DNA of 64,000 nucleotides from NCBI RefSeq assembly GCF_018139625.1, contig NZ_JAGSOH010000001.1:62001-126000 (forward strand), in the 5' to 3' direction. The notes under the pieces are model-generated. The model was given only the letters and a program-made list of their open reading frames with translations. It had not been told where the DNA came from and did not search any database. The position numbers and the translations under genes were made by a program. Numbering within the stretch: the first letter of the stretch is position 1; every line of letters begins with the position of its first letter. Positions 6,614 to 14,185 of the stretch are shown one piece after another. This stretch comes from Actinospica acidithermotolerans. GTDB lineage: Bacteria; Actinomycetota; Actinomycetes; Streptomycetales; Catenulisporaceae.

Positions 6614-8458
6614 ATGACAGTCGCTGCGAATGCGAAGACGCAGGCGTTCGTGCCCGGTCCGGGCGGGTTCGCCGTTTCCGTGCCGCCGGCCGACGCCGTG
6701 ATTCCGCCCGGCCGGAGCTTCCCCATCCCCCGGCAGAGCGCGGGACTGCGGTTGCACGGCGAGTACTTGGGCTCCGGGTTCACCGAGCCCAAGTACATCG
6801 CCCGGCGCGGAGACGGCCAGGTGCTGCAGCTCAGCCGGCTGCTGCACCTGGTCGCCGACGCGGTGGACGGACAGCGCGACACCGAGGGGATCTCCCACCG
6901 GGTCAGCGCCCGCCACGGCCGGGAGGTGAGCGAGGAGAACATCCGTTTCCTGCTCGACCACAAGCTGATCCCGCTGGGCGTCGTCGTGCCCTGGGATCAG
7001 GAGGGCGACGAGGTCGAGGCCCCGGGCACCGACCTGCTGCTCGCCCTCAAGGGCCATCGCGTCATGTTCAGCGAGGCGCGGGTCAACAAGATCGGCAAGT
7101 CGCTCGCGTGGCTGCACCGGCCGCCGATCGTCGCCCTCGTGCTGCTCGCCGCGGTGGTGATGGACGTCTGGCTGTTCGGGTTCTACGGCGCGATGGGGCC
7201 GGTCCTCGGGGTGCTGAACCAGCCGGTGCTGATGCTCGCGGTGTTCGCGCTGACGGTCGCGTCGCTGGTGTTCCACGAGTTCGGCCACGCATCGGCCTGC
7301 AGATACGGAGGCGCGCGACCAGGGTGTATCGGTTGCGGCCTCTATCTCGTATGGCCGTCGATGTACACCGAGGTCACCGACGTCTACCGGATCAATCGGG
7401 CCGGCCGGCTGAGAACGGATCTCGGCGGCGTGTACTTCAACGTCGTGTTCATGCTGGTGCTGACCGGTTGCTACCTGCTGACCGGCCAGCCCTTCCTGTT
7501 GAGCGCCGTCTACCTCGGGCACTTCGAGGTGCTCGAGCAGCTGATGCCGGCGGTGCGGCTCGACGGCTACTACATCCTCGGCGACATAGCGGGCGTACCC
7601 GACCTGTTCGGCAAGATCAAGCCGATCCTGCGCAGCATGATCCCGGGCCGGCCGACGCCGCCCGAGGTCAGGGACCTCAAGCGCTCGGCTCGCATCATCG
7701 TCACGGTGTGGGTGCTCGCGATGGTGCCGCTGATCCTGGGCGACCTGGGATACGCGCTGTGGAACCTGCCCCGTCTCCTGTCGACCGGGGCGCGCTCGCT
7801 TTCGGAGCAGCTGTCCGGCACCGGTTCGGCGTTCGTGCACGGGCAGATCGCGGTGGGGCTCGTGGGCGTGATCGGCAGCCTGATGCTGATCATCCCGCTG
7901 GCCGGAATGGTGTACCTGTCGGTGCGGCTGACGGGTCGTCTGATGCGGACGCTGCGGCGGGCCAGCGAGGGCAACACCCGGCTCCAGATCGGGATCGGCG
8001 CGGTGGGCGCGCTCCTGGTCGGCGGCCTGTGCTTCGCCTGGGTCGTCGGCCTGACGCCGAAGCCGCTGCCGCCGACCGCGCCGATCGTGCCCGCGTTGCA
8101 GCCGGGCGTCCCGACGGTGATCGCGGCGCCGAGCGGCCCGACCGGCTCGACGGCCTCGAGTTCGCCGGCGGCCGTGCGGCCGTCGCCGAGTTCGCTGCCG
8201 AGCGTGCACCACAGCGCGTCGGCCTCCGCGGCCGCCGCGGCGGCGAGCGCCAGCGCTACCGCATCGGTCTCGGCCACGGCCGGCACCTCCGCTCCGGCTA
8301 CCTCGCCGAGCCCGAGCACGGTGGCGAAGAGCACGTCGCCGGCCGGGGGTTCGTCCGGTGGCTCCACGCCGACGCCGACCGCGTCGGCGAGCCCCTCGCC
8401 GTCGGGTTCGGCGACGACCGCGACCACGACCCCGACGCCCAGCGCATCCACAACCTAA
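6614..8458 (+). CDS. Membrane M50 (site-2-type) metalloprotease with PqqD/RRE-like domain
   Basis: 614 residues. Residues about 44-125 resemble a PqqD/RiPP-recognition domain: EPKYIARRGDGQVLQLS, a dG-x-t helix-turn, then a winged-helix-like end at FLLDHKLIPLG. Several membrane segments follow. HEFGH at 221-225 supplies two zinc ligands and the catalytic Glu, and RLDGYYILGD at 315-324 supplies the third (Asp 317), the classic M50 pair. From about 500 to the end is a Pro/Ala/Ser/Thr-rich low-complexity tail after the last membrane helix. Families with this architecture are annotated as putative peptide zinc metalloproteases and occur in some epipeptide-type clusters. Here it probably binds the leader of the two preceding peptides and cleaves or releases them at the membrane. 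GAGGAA abuts the start codon, an unusually short spacing that may limit translation. Confidence 0.85.
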   Translation: MTVAANAKTQAFVPGPGGFAVSVPPADAVIPPGRSFPIPRQSAGLRLHGEYLGSGFTEPKYIARRGDGQVLQLSRLLHLVADAVDGQRDTEGISHRVSARHGREVSEENIRFLLDHKLIPLGVVVPWDQEGDEVEAPGTDLLLALKGHRVMFSEARVNKIGKSLAWLHRPPIVALVLLAAVVMDVWLFGFYGAMGPVLGVLNQPVLMLAVFALTVASLVFHEFGHASACRYGGARPGCIGCGLYLVWPSMYTEVTDVYRINRAGRLRTDLGGVYFNVVFMLVLTGCYLLTGQPFLLSAVYLGHFEVLEQLMPAVRLDGYYILGDIAGVPDLFGKIKPILRSMIPGRPTPPEVRDLKRSARIIVTVWVLAMVPLILGDLGYALWNLPRLLSTGARSLSEQLSGTGSAFVHGQIAVGLVGVIGSLMLIIPLAGMVYLSVRLTGRLMRTLRRASEGNTRLQIGIGAVGALLVGGLCFAWVVGLTPKPLPPTAPIVPALQPGVPTVIAAPSGPTGSTASSSPAAVRPSPSSLPSVHHSASASAAAAAASASATASVSATAGTSAPATSPSPSTVAKSTSPAGGSSGGSTPTPTASASPSPSGSATTATTTPTPSASTT

Positions 8459-8466
8459 GGAGAGAA

Positions 8467-9183
8467 ATGACAGCTTCGCATCGCAAGGAAGGCCGGCCCG
8501 AGGCGGGCTCGCGCCGCCTGGCCCGATTCGGCGTGCTCGCCACGGCGGCGGTCGGCACAGTCGCCACGATCGGCGGTGTCGCACAGGCCGTGACCGTCGG
8601 CGGCGGGACCTACACGAACTCCAACGGCGTCGCCGTCGCGGAGGATCACACCTTCGCGCTCAGCAACCCCCAGAACCAGACCTCGTTCAAGGACTCGTTC
8701 ACGGTCCACCAGGCCGGCTCGGTGGACGCGGCGTACCTGCACAACGAGGCGACCGCAGAGTCGGTGTCCTGCTCGCCGGACGCGCCGTGCCACTCGGTCT
8801 CGCTCTCGTTCCAGATCGTCACGATGGCGGGCACCGACATCCACCTGAGCGCGAACAACTACAGCAACGCCGTGAACGAGCACTGCGCCGGATGCCAGAC
8901 GGTCGCCGGCGCCTACCAGTTCGTCGTGGACACGCCCGGCGCGTTCACGCTGAGCAAGACGGCCATGAAGCAGCTCGACGAGATCCACCACGAGCTCAAC
9001 GCGCTGAACAACTCCTCGCTCTCCGCGGACCAGGTCCAGTCGGCGGCAGACGCGCTGGCGCTGAAGGTGGCGGCGATCCTGAAGAACGCCGCCGCGACCA
9101 CGCCCGAGGGACCGGTCATGCAGCCGCTGACCAAGTCGTTCACCCCGAGCGTGCGGATCTACCGCGATTTTCAGCAGCACTGA
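8467..9183 (+). CDS. Secreted four-cysteine protein of the peptide locus, unknown function
   Basis: 238 residues from ATG 8467, with AAGGAG just upstream and only 8 nt after the protease stop, so it is clearly in the same operon. It has an N-terminal twin-basic region, a hydrophobic stretch (GVLATAAVGTVATIGGVAQA) and a probable cleavage site after A41 (AQA). The mature part is Asn/Ser/Thr-rich and beta-like, with cysteines at 102, 108, 140 and 143 (CSPDAPC and CAGC), suggesting disulfides or metal binding. A helical segment (165-210) follows, then a tail after TPEGP. No known domain is recognised. It may be the extracellular receptor, carrier or immunity partner of the peptides; this rests on context only. 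Confidence 0.7.
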   Translation: MTASHRKEGRPEAGSRRLARFGVLATAAVGTVATIGGVAQAVTVGGGTYTNSNGVAVAEDHTFALSNPQNQTSFKDSFTVHQAGSVDAAYLHNEATAESVSCSPDAPCHSVSLSFQIVTMAGTDIHLSANNYSNAVNEHCAGCQTVAGAYQFVVDTPGAFTLSKTAMKQLDEIHHELNALNNSSLSADQVQSAADALALKVAAILKNAAATTPEGPVMQPLTKSFTPSVRIYRDFQQH

Positions 9184-9198
9184 GGCGCTCGTCACCGC

Positions 9199-9211
9199 TA
9201 GCCTGCTCCCG
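9199..9211 (+). promoter_or_regulatory. Leaderless-type -10 element of the nucleotidyltransferase gene
   Basis: TAGCCT (9199-9204) lies six bases before GTG 9211, which has no ribosome-binding site. This is the usual TANNNT arrangement of actinobacterial leaderless transcripts, and it suggests that the following gene is transcribed separately from the peptide locus. Confidence 0.45.
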
Positions 9212-9924
9212 TGATCGGTGAGGGGGCGGCGAAGACGACGATGCCGGAGGGCGCGGTACTGCTCTCCGGCATCGTCGGGTCTACGGCCTACGGGCTCGCG
9301 GGGCCGGATTCGGACGTGGACCGGCTGGGGATGTTCGCGGCGCCGACCCTGGATCTGGTGCGGCTCAGACCGCCGAAGGACAGCCTGGTCACCACGCACC
9401 CCGACGTGACATTCCACGAGGCGGCGAAGGCACTGCGGCTGTTCCTGGTCTGCAATCCGACGGCCATGGAGCTGCTCTGGCTGCCGGACGGTCTGTACGA
9501 GACACGCACCGGACTCGGGGACGAGGCGATCGCCGTGCGTACGTCGTTCCTCTCGGCGCGACGCACGAAGGACGCGTACCTCGGCTACGCGGTTCAGCAG
9601 TTCAGAAAGCTGATGCTGCGCGATCAGGGGTCCTCGGCCTCGTCGCCGGCGCGGTTGGCGAAACATGCGAGGCATTTGATGCGGCTGGTCGAGCAGGGCT
9701 ACGAGCTTTACACGACGGGGCAGGTGCGTGTCCGGCTGGAGGATCCGGAGAAGTACCGCGCGTTCGGGGAGCGGGTGGCGCGGGATCCGCAGGCTGCGGC
9801 GGCGTTCATGGCGGACGCCCAAGAGCGTTTCGCCGAGGCCAGGACCGTGCTTCCCGAGGAGCCGGATTACGCGGTGGCCGAGGACTGGCTGCTGCGGGTG
9901 CGACAAGCTTTCTGGACGCCGTGA
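9211..9924 (+). CDS. RlaP-like predicted nucleotidyltransferase
   Basis: 237 residues. The N-terminal GSTAYGLAGPDSDVDRLGMF carries the GS...D-x-D signature of the DNA polymerase beta nucleotidyltransferase superfamily, in the form seen in the RlaP/YcgL-like family (PF10127, predicted RNA repair pathway). The rest is helical (LFLVCNPTAMELLWLP, then RLAKHARHLMRLVEQGYEL), as usual for that family. GTG 9211 is preferred because of the leaderless -10 element; ATG 9241 is possible but would lack a proper Shine-Dalgarno. Substrate is unknown. It is followed with no gap by an AlkD-like gene, which suggests a nucleic-acid repair theme. Confidence 0.75.
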   Translation: MIGEGAAKTTMPEGAVLLSGIVGSTAYGLAGPDSDVDRLGMFAAPTLDLVRLRPPKDSLVTTHPDVTFHEAAKALRLFLVCNPTAMELLWLPDGLYETRTGLGDEAIAVRTSFLSARRTKDAYLGYAVQQFRKLMLRDQGSSASSPARLAKHARHLMRLVEQGYELYTTGQVRVRLEDPEKYRAFGERVARDPQAAAAFMADAQERFAEARTVLPEEPDYAVAEDWLLRVRQAFWTP

Positions 9925-9939
9925 TTGGAGACTGGCCAG

Positions 9940-10605
9940 GTGGAACTGCTTCCAGCGGTCGTCGCGAGCTACCGAGGCGCGGCCAATGAGGAGCTGGCGG
10001 CGGCTCAGCGTCAGTACATGCGCGATCAGTTTCCGTTTCTGGGGATTCCGACACCGGAGCGCCGCCGTCTGTCCAAGGCTGTGTTGAAGGCCGCGGGCAA
10101 CGCTCGGCCGAGCACGGATGAGTGCGCCGCGCTCGCCCTGCGCTTCTGGGAGCTGCCGGAGCGCGAGTTCCGGTACTTCGCCGTCGACTACCTGGTCGCG
10201 AACGTGAAGTACTGCGACACCTCGCTCCTGCCGACGCTGCGCACCTTGATCACGACGGACTCGTGGTGGGACACGGTCGATCCGCTGGCGTCCCGCGTCG
10301 TCGGCGCGCTGGTCACGGCGGATCCGTCGCTGGCCGACGAGATGGACGCCTGGGCCCGCGACGAGAACATGTGGATCGTGCGCTCGGCCATCCTGCATCA
10401 GCTGCACTACAAGGCGGCGACCGACGAGAGGCGCCTGTTCGAGTACTGCACACTCCAGGCCGGGCACAAGGACTTCTTCATTCGAAAGGCCATCGGGTGG
10501 GCGCTGCGCGAATACGCGTACACGGCGCCCGAAGCTGTGCGCGCGTTCCTCGATCGCGTCGAGCTTTCCCCACTGTCGGTGCGCGAGGCGAGCAAGCATC
10601 TTTGA
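9940..10605 (+). CDS. AlkD-like DNA alkylation repair protein (HEAT-like)
   Basis: 221 residues from GTG 9940, which has GGAG nine bases upstream; a TTG at 9925 abutting the previous stop is the alternative. The sequence is all-helical with the DNA-alkylation-repair pattern: FPFLGIPTPERRRLSK near the N-terminus, FRYFAVDYLV, TTDSWWDTVDPLASRVVG, MWIVRSAILHQL and FFIRKAIGWALREYA. The W and D residues of the WWDTVD block correspond to the substrate-pocket region of AlkD-type glycosylases, which remove bulky or alkylated bases. Co-orientation with the nucleotidyltransferase suggests joint transcription. Family assignment is confident; substrate is not. Confidence 0.8.
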   Translation: MELLPAVVASYRGAANEELAAAQRQYMRDQFPFLGIPTPERRRLSKAVLKAAGNARPSTDECAALALRFWELPEREFRYFAVDYLVANVKYCDTSLLPTLRTLITTDSWWDTVDPLASRVVGALVTADPSLADEMDAWARDENMWIVRSAILHQLHYKAATDERRLFEYCTLQAGHKDFFIRKAIGWALREYAYTAPEAVRAFLDRVELSPLSVREASKHL

Positions 10606-10646
10606 CGACGGCCTGAGCGGCGCGAGCCCGGCGGACGGGGAGAGCT

Positions 10647-11471
10647 TCAGCGCGGCGCGCCGTACCTGGCGAGACAGTGCCACACGTATTTAAGGTGCTG
10701 CGGGTCGTACTGCCCGGTCGCGGCGGCCTCGCCGATGATCCGCGGGTCCAGCCAGCCGTCGTCGGCGATGCTCCGGCCGAGCTCGACTATCTCTCGGCCG
10801 CGGAACTCCGGGTACGCGGCCAGCTTCTCGACGCGCAGCAGGAATCCGGCGTGCCACTCGACGGGGCAGGGCAGCAGCTCGGCGGCGACTTCGACGTCCG
10901 TGCCGCGGTAGCAGGGATCGAGGACCAGCGCCTCGACGTCGCCGTCGACGCGGACCGGGCCGTGGACGTGGGCCTCGATGTAGTCGTCGAGGTTCCTCCG
11001 GCCGGTGTCGGCAGTCGCCAGCGGAATCAGGCCCATGTGACGTGCGGTCCCGAAGTCCGCGGGTTCGCCGGCGCTGTCCGGGAAGCAGAACGTGGCGCGC
11101 GCGGTCGCCTCGGCGGTCAGCCGGAAGTGCGCGGAGCCGAAGCGCGGCGCCGCGCCGAAGGAACGGCCGCGATGGTTCAGCGCGCCGTAGACCGGGCGCA
11201 ACCGCGGATCGGCCGCGTCGTACTCGCCGCCGAAGATCCGGCTCTCCCACAGCCAGCGGTCGCCGCCGGGGTACGCGGTCAGGCCGCCGTTGCTCGTGCC
11301 GGTGACGAACTGGGAGCTGTAGATCCGCTCCCTGGCCAGCGCGGCGAGTATCGGCACGCCGCCGGCCGCGCGGTCGGGGTGGAAGTTGAGCGTGACCCGA
11401 AGGGCGGCGTCGAGCGCGGGACCCGCGGATCGGGCCTCGACGTGGGCGATGGCCCGGGCGAAGAGGTTCAC
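10647..11471 (-). CDS. DUF3626 family protein
   Basis: 274 residues from GTG 11471, two bases after the stop of the upstream crcB, so probably translated by coupling. A longer frame to 11762 lies inside crcB and is rejected. Recognisable family features are VTLNFHPDR at the N-terminus, IYSSQFVTGTSNGGLTAYPGGDRWLWE, then PVYGALNHRG and the C-terminal DDYIEAHVHGPVRVDGDVEALVLDP. The family is found mainly in actinobacteria and its biochemical role is unknown; conserved His, Asp and Arg residues hint at an enzyme. Its coupling to the fluoride-channel genes may be incidental. Confidence 0.7.
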   Translation of the reverse strand: MNLFARAIAHVEARSAGPALDAALRVTLNFHPDRAAGGVPILAALARERIYSSQFVTGTSNGGLTAYPGGDRWLWESRIFGGEYDAADPRLRPVYGALNHRGRSFGAAPRFGSAHFRLTAEATARATFCFPDSAGEPADFGTARHMGLIPLATADTGRRNLDDYIEAHVHGPVRVDGDVEALVLDPCYRGTDVEVAAELLPCPVEWHAGFLLRVEKLAAYPEFRGREIVELGRSIADDGWLDPRIIGEAAATGQYDPQHLKYVWHCLARYGAPR

Positions 11472-11473
11472 GG

Positions 11474-11845
11474 TCAGATCAGCAGCGCCAGGCCAAGGCC
11501 GGCGGCACCCGCCAGCAGCCCGGACGCGATGCTGCCCGCGATGTTGCCGAGGGAGCCGGCCAGCGAGCCGTCCTCGGTGAGCCGGATCGTCTCGAAGTTG
11601 AACGTCGAGAAGGTCGTGTAGCCGCCGCAGACGCCGGTGCCCAGCACGCTGACCACGTGCGCGTTCAGGCCGTGGTGCACGGCTAATCCGGTGATCAGGC
11701 CGAGGATGAAGGACCCGGAGACGTTGATCACCCAGGTTCCCCACGGGAACGCCGACTCCCACCTGGTCCCGACGAACTGGTCCAGCAGGTAGCGCGCGAG
11801 CGCGCCGAGGGCCGCCGCGAGGCCGACGAGGATGGCGAGCAGCAT
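11474..11845 (-). CDS. crcB: Fluoride ion channel CrcB/Fluc, subunit 1
   Basis: 123 residues, four membrane helices. Family hallmarks are GALARYLLDQ in helix 1, WGTWVINVSGSFILG in helix 2 (channel Asn) and GTGVCGGYTTFSTFNFE in helix 3 (the Phe/Thr/Ser track and the sodium-binding break). It exports fluoride passively as a dual-topology dimer. The ATG at 11845 shares one base with the stop of the DUF190 gene (TGATG), so translation is coupled. A second crcB lies upstream in the same operon, so the two products may form a heterodimer. Confidence 0.9.
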   Translation of the reverse strand: MLLAILVGLAAALGALARYLLDQFVGTRWESAFPWGTWVINVSGSFILGLITGLAVHHGLNAHVVSVLGTGVCGGYTTFSTFNFETIRLTEDGSLAGSLGNIAGSIASGLLAGAAGLGLALLI

Positions 11846-12183
11846 CAGGGTTTCCGCCCCACGTACCGGATGACCTCGACGTCGTCGATGATGACCAGGC
11901 CCTCCGTCACCAGTTCGTCGAGCTGCGGCAGGAACGCGTCGATCCGCTCGCGCTCGTCCACGATGACGATCGCGACCGGCAGGTCCTGGGACAGGCTGAG
12001 GATGCGGGTGGTGTGGATGTGGCTGCTGGCGCCGAAGCCCTCGATGCCGCGCATGACGGTCGCACCGGCGAGCCCGGCGCGGTGGGCCCGGTGCACGATC
12101 TCGGTGTAGAGCGGGTGGTGGTGGAACTGGTCGCTCTCGCCGACGAAGATCGTCAGCCGCCGTGCCGGGCCGGTCGTTCTCAT
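11845..12183 (-). CDS. DUF190 protein (GlnB/PII-like fold)
   Basis: 112 residues starting [20 protein letters not shown] at ATG 12183, which overlaps the stop of the upstream crcB by four bases (ATGA). The core includes [28 protein letters not shown] and, towards the C-terminus, [19 protein letters not shown], the signature of DUF190, a small PII-like ferredoxin fold. The family repeatedly sits next to crcB genes and is suspected to bind a ligand and modulate the channel; this is not proven. Here it lies exactly between the two channel subunits. Confidence 0.85.
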   Translation of the reverse strand: MRTTGPARRLTIFVGESDQFHHHPLYTEIVHRAHRAGLAGATVMRGIEGFGASSHIHTTRILSLSQDLPVAIVIVDERERIDAFLPQLDELVTEGLVIIDDVEVIRYVGRKP

Positions 12184-12692
12184 CGCAAGGCCTCTGATTC
12201 GCTCGGGTCGGGCTGCTGTGCGGGGATGAGCGGGCCCTCGGCGCGCCGCCTGCGGTAGGCGACCAGGGCCCGGCCGCAGGCGAGGCCCAGCGTCGTGGCG
12301 GCCAGCCCGGCGAGCAGCGAGCCGAGGACGTTGGCGGCCGCGAGGCCGTAGCGGCCGGCGGAGATCAGCCTGTCGGTGTCCACCATCCACGTGGAGAACG
12401 TCGTGTACGCGCCGCAGAAGCCGGTGGCCAGCAGGGGCCTGAGGTACTTCGTCGGCGGCCAGACTTCGAGGATCAGCACCAGCAGCAGCGCCAGGATGAA
12501 GGAGCCGGAGATGTTGATCGCGAAGATCGTCGCCGGGAACGCGCCGTGCGCCGTGGGGAACGCCAGGCCGAGCAGGTAGCGCGCCTCGCCGCCGAGGAAG
12601 CCGCCGGCGGCGACGGCCCCGAGCACGCGCGGATCCTGCCGGCGTCGGCGCGGTCGGGCGGCGAACGGGTGTCCGTCGGCTTCGGTGGCCAT
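12180..12692 (-). CDS. crcB: Fluoride ion channel CrcB/Fluc, subunit 2
   Basis: 170 residues from ATG 12692; a TTG at 12713 would collide with the purD start and is rejected. A basic N-terminal extension (RPRRRRQD) precedes four membrane helices with [22 protein letters not shown] and [16 protein letters not shown], all CrcB hallmarks. The C-terminal tail is hydrophilic. It is the first gene of the crcB-DUF190-crcB-DUF3626 operon. The two CrcB proteins differ strongly outside the motifs, which fits a fixed-topology heterodimer rather than a dual-topology homodimer. Only 20 nt separate it from the divergent purD, so the promoters must overlap. Confidence 0.9.
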   Translation of the reverse strand: MATEADGHPFAARPRRRRQDPRVLGAVAAGGFLGGEARYLLGLAFPTAHGAFPATIFAINISGSFILALLLVLILEVWPPTKYLRPLLATGFCGAYTTFSTWMVDTDRLISAGRYGLAAANVLGSLLAGLAATTLGLACGRALVAYRRRRAEGPLIPAQQPDPSESEALR

Positions 12693-12712
12693 AGCGACAG
12701 CGTATAGGCTCA

Positions 12713-14020
12713 ATGACCGTGAAGATTCTGGTCATCGGCGGCGGCGGCCGCGAGCACGCGATCTGCGTCGCCCTCAGCAAGGACGATTCCGTCACCGCGC
12801 TGCACTGCGCCCCCGGCAACCCCGGCATCGCCGAGGTCGCCGCGCTGCACCCGGTGGACTCGCTCGACCCGGGCGCGGTCGCCGCGCTGGCCATCGAGCT
12901 GGGCGCGGACCTCGTCGTGGTCGGACCCGAGGCGCCGCTGGTGGCCGGGGTGGCGGACGCGGTGCGCGCGGTCGGGATCCCCTGCTTCGGCCCGTCCCGC
13001 GAGGCGGCGCAGCTCGAGGGCTCCAAGGCCTTCTCGAAGGACGTCATGGCCGCGGCCGGCGTGCCGACCGCCGAATCCTTCGTCTGCACGACGCTGGAGC
13101 AGGCCGAGCACGCGCTCGACGCGTTCGGGCCGACCTACGTGGTGAAGGACGACGCCCTGGCCGCGGGCAAGGGCGTCGTCGTCACCGATGACCGGCGGGC
13201 CGCGCTTGACCACGTCCGCGACTGCGTGCTGCGGCCCGGCGGCGGCCGCGTCGTGATCGAGGCCTTCCTCGACGGGCCCGAGGTCTCGCTGTTCGCGATC
13301 ACCGACGGCGTGACCGTGCTGCCGCTGCAGCCCGCGCAGGACTTCAAGCGGATCGGCGACGGCGACACCGGGCCGAACACAGGTGGCATGGGTGCCTACT
13401 CGCCGCTCGACTGGGCCCCGGCCGGGCTGGTCGACGAGGTGATGGCGCTGGTGCTGCAGCCGACCGTGGACGAGCTGCGCCGCCGCGGCACGCCGTTCGC
13501 GGGGCTGCTGTACGCGGGCCTGGCGCTGACCAGCCGCGGCACCCGCGTCGTCGAGTTCAACGCGCGCTTCGGCGACCCGGAGACCCAGGTCGTGCTGCCG
13601 CTGCTGAAGACCCCGCTGGCCTCCGTGCTGCTGCGCGCGGCGACCGGCACGCTGGCCGACCAGCACCCGCTGAGCTGGCACGACGGCGCCGCGGTCACCG
13701 TGGTGCTCGCCTCCGACGGCTACCCGGTCAAGTCCCGCAGCGGCGATGTGATCCGCGGGATCAAGGCGGCCGAGATGCTCTCCGCGCCGACCGGCGGCTC
13801 GGTCACGGTCTACCACGCCGGGACCGCGCGCAACGCCGAGGACGAGTTGGTCACCGCGGGCGGCCGGGTGCTCGCCGTGACCGGTCGCGGCCGCGATCTG
13901 GCCGAGGCGCGCAAGATGGCCTACGCGGGCGTCACCGAGATCGGGTTCGACGGCGCGCAGCACCGCACCGACATCGCCGCCGCGGCACTCGCCGGGCAGG
14001 TCCGCGCGGCCGACGCGTAG
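12713..14020 (+). CDS. purD: Phosphoribosylamine-glycine ligase (GAR synthetase)
   Basis: 435 residues, normal length. It catalyses step two of purine synthesis, joining glycine to phosphoribosylamine with ATP. The N-terminal [13 protein letters not shown] motif, the ATP-grasp region ([16 protein letters not shown]), the [17 protein letters not shown] loop and [14 protein letters not shown] are diagnostic. There is no Shine-Dalgarno. TATAGGCT ends two bases before the ATG, so the transcript may be leaderless or start just upstream. It starts the purine region and is divergent from crcB. Confidence 0.95.
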   Translation: MTVKILVIGGGGREHAICVALSKDDSVTALHCAPGNPGIAEVAALHPVDSLDPGAVAALAIELGADLVVVGPEAPLVAGVADAVRAVGIPCFGPSREAAQLEGSKAFSKDVMAAAGVPTAESFVCTTLEQAEHALDAFGPTYVVKDDALAAGKGVVVTDDRRAALDHVRDCVLRPGGGRVVIEAFLDGPEVSLFAITDGVTVLPLQPAQDFKRIGDGDTGPNTGGMGAYSPLDWAPAGLVDEVMALVLQPTVDELRRRGTPFAGLLYAGLALTSRGTRVVEFNARFGDPETQVVLPLLKTPLASVLLRAATGTLADQHPLSWHDGAAVTVVLASDGYPVKSRSGDVIRGIKAAEMLSAPTGGSVTVYHAGTARNAEDELVTAGGRVLAVTGRGRDLAEARKMAYAGVTEIGFDGAQHRTDIAAAALAGQVRAADA

Positions 14021-14185
14021 CCCGCGGCGCCGGGCGGCGCGGCGGATCGCGCGGCCCGTTAATCACTCATACGAGCGCATCATGACCCCTCCCGGGTGCC
14101 GGGCCGCGCGGACCGGCGCTACAGTCCGGAATTGAAGGGACTCTTCCGGTTCCCTCTTCGAGCATGCGGGAGCGGGTGAACGCCG

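Noticed and set aside
6596-10683. Long minus-strand frames opposite the peptide locus and following genes (6596-8584, 8455-10683)
   Set aside because: They are antisense shadows in very GC-rich DNA, with Arg/Ala/Gly-rich low-complexity translations and well-supported genes on the plus strand.
11845-13089. 414-residue minus-strand frame extending the DUF190 gene
   Set aside because: The upstream part runs antisense through purD and crcB; the DUF190 domain starts at ATG 12183.
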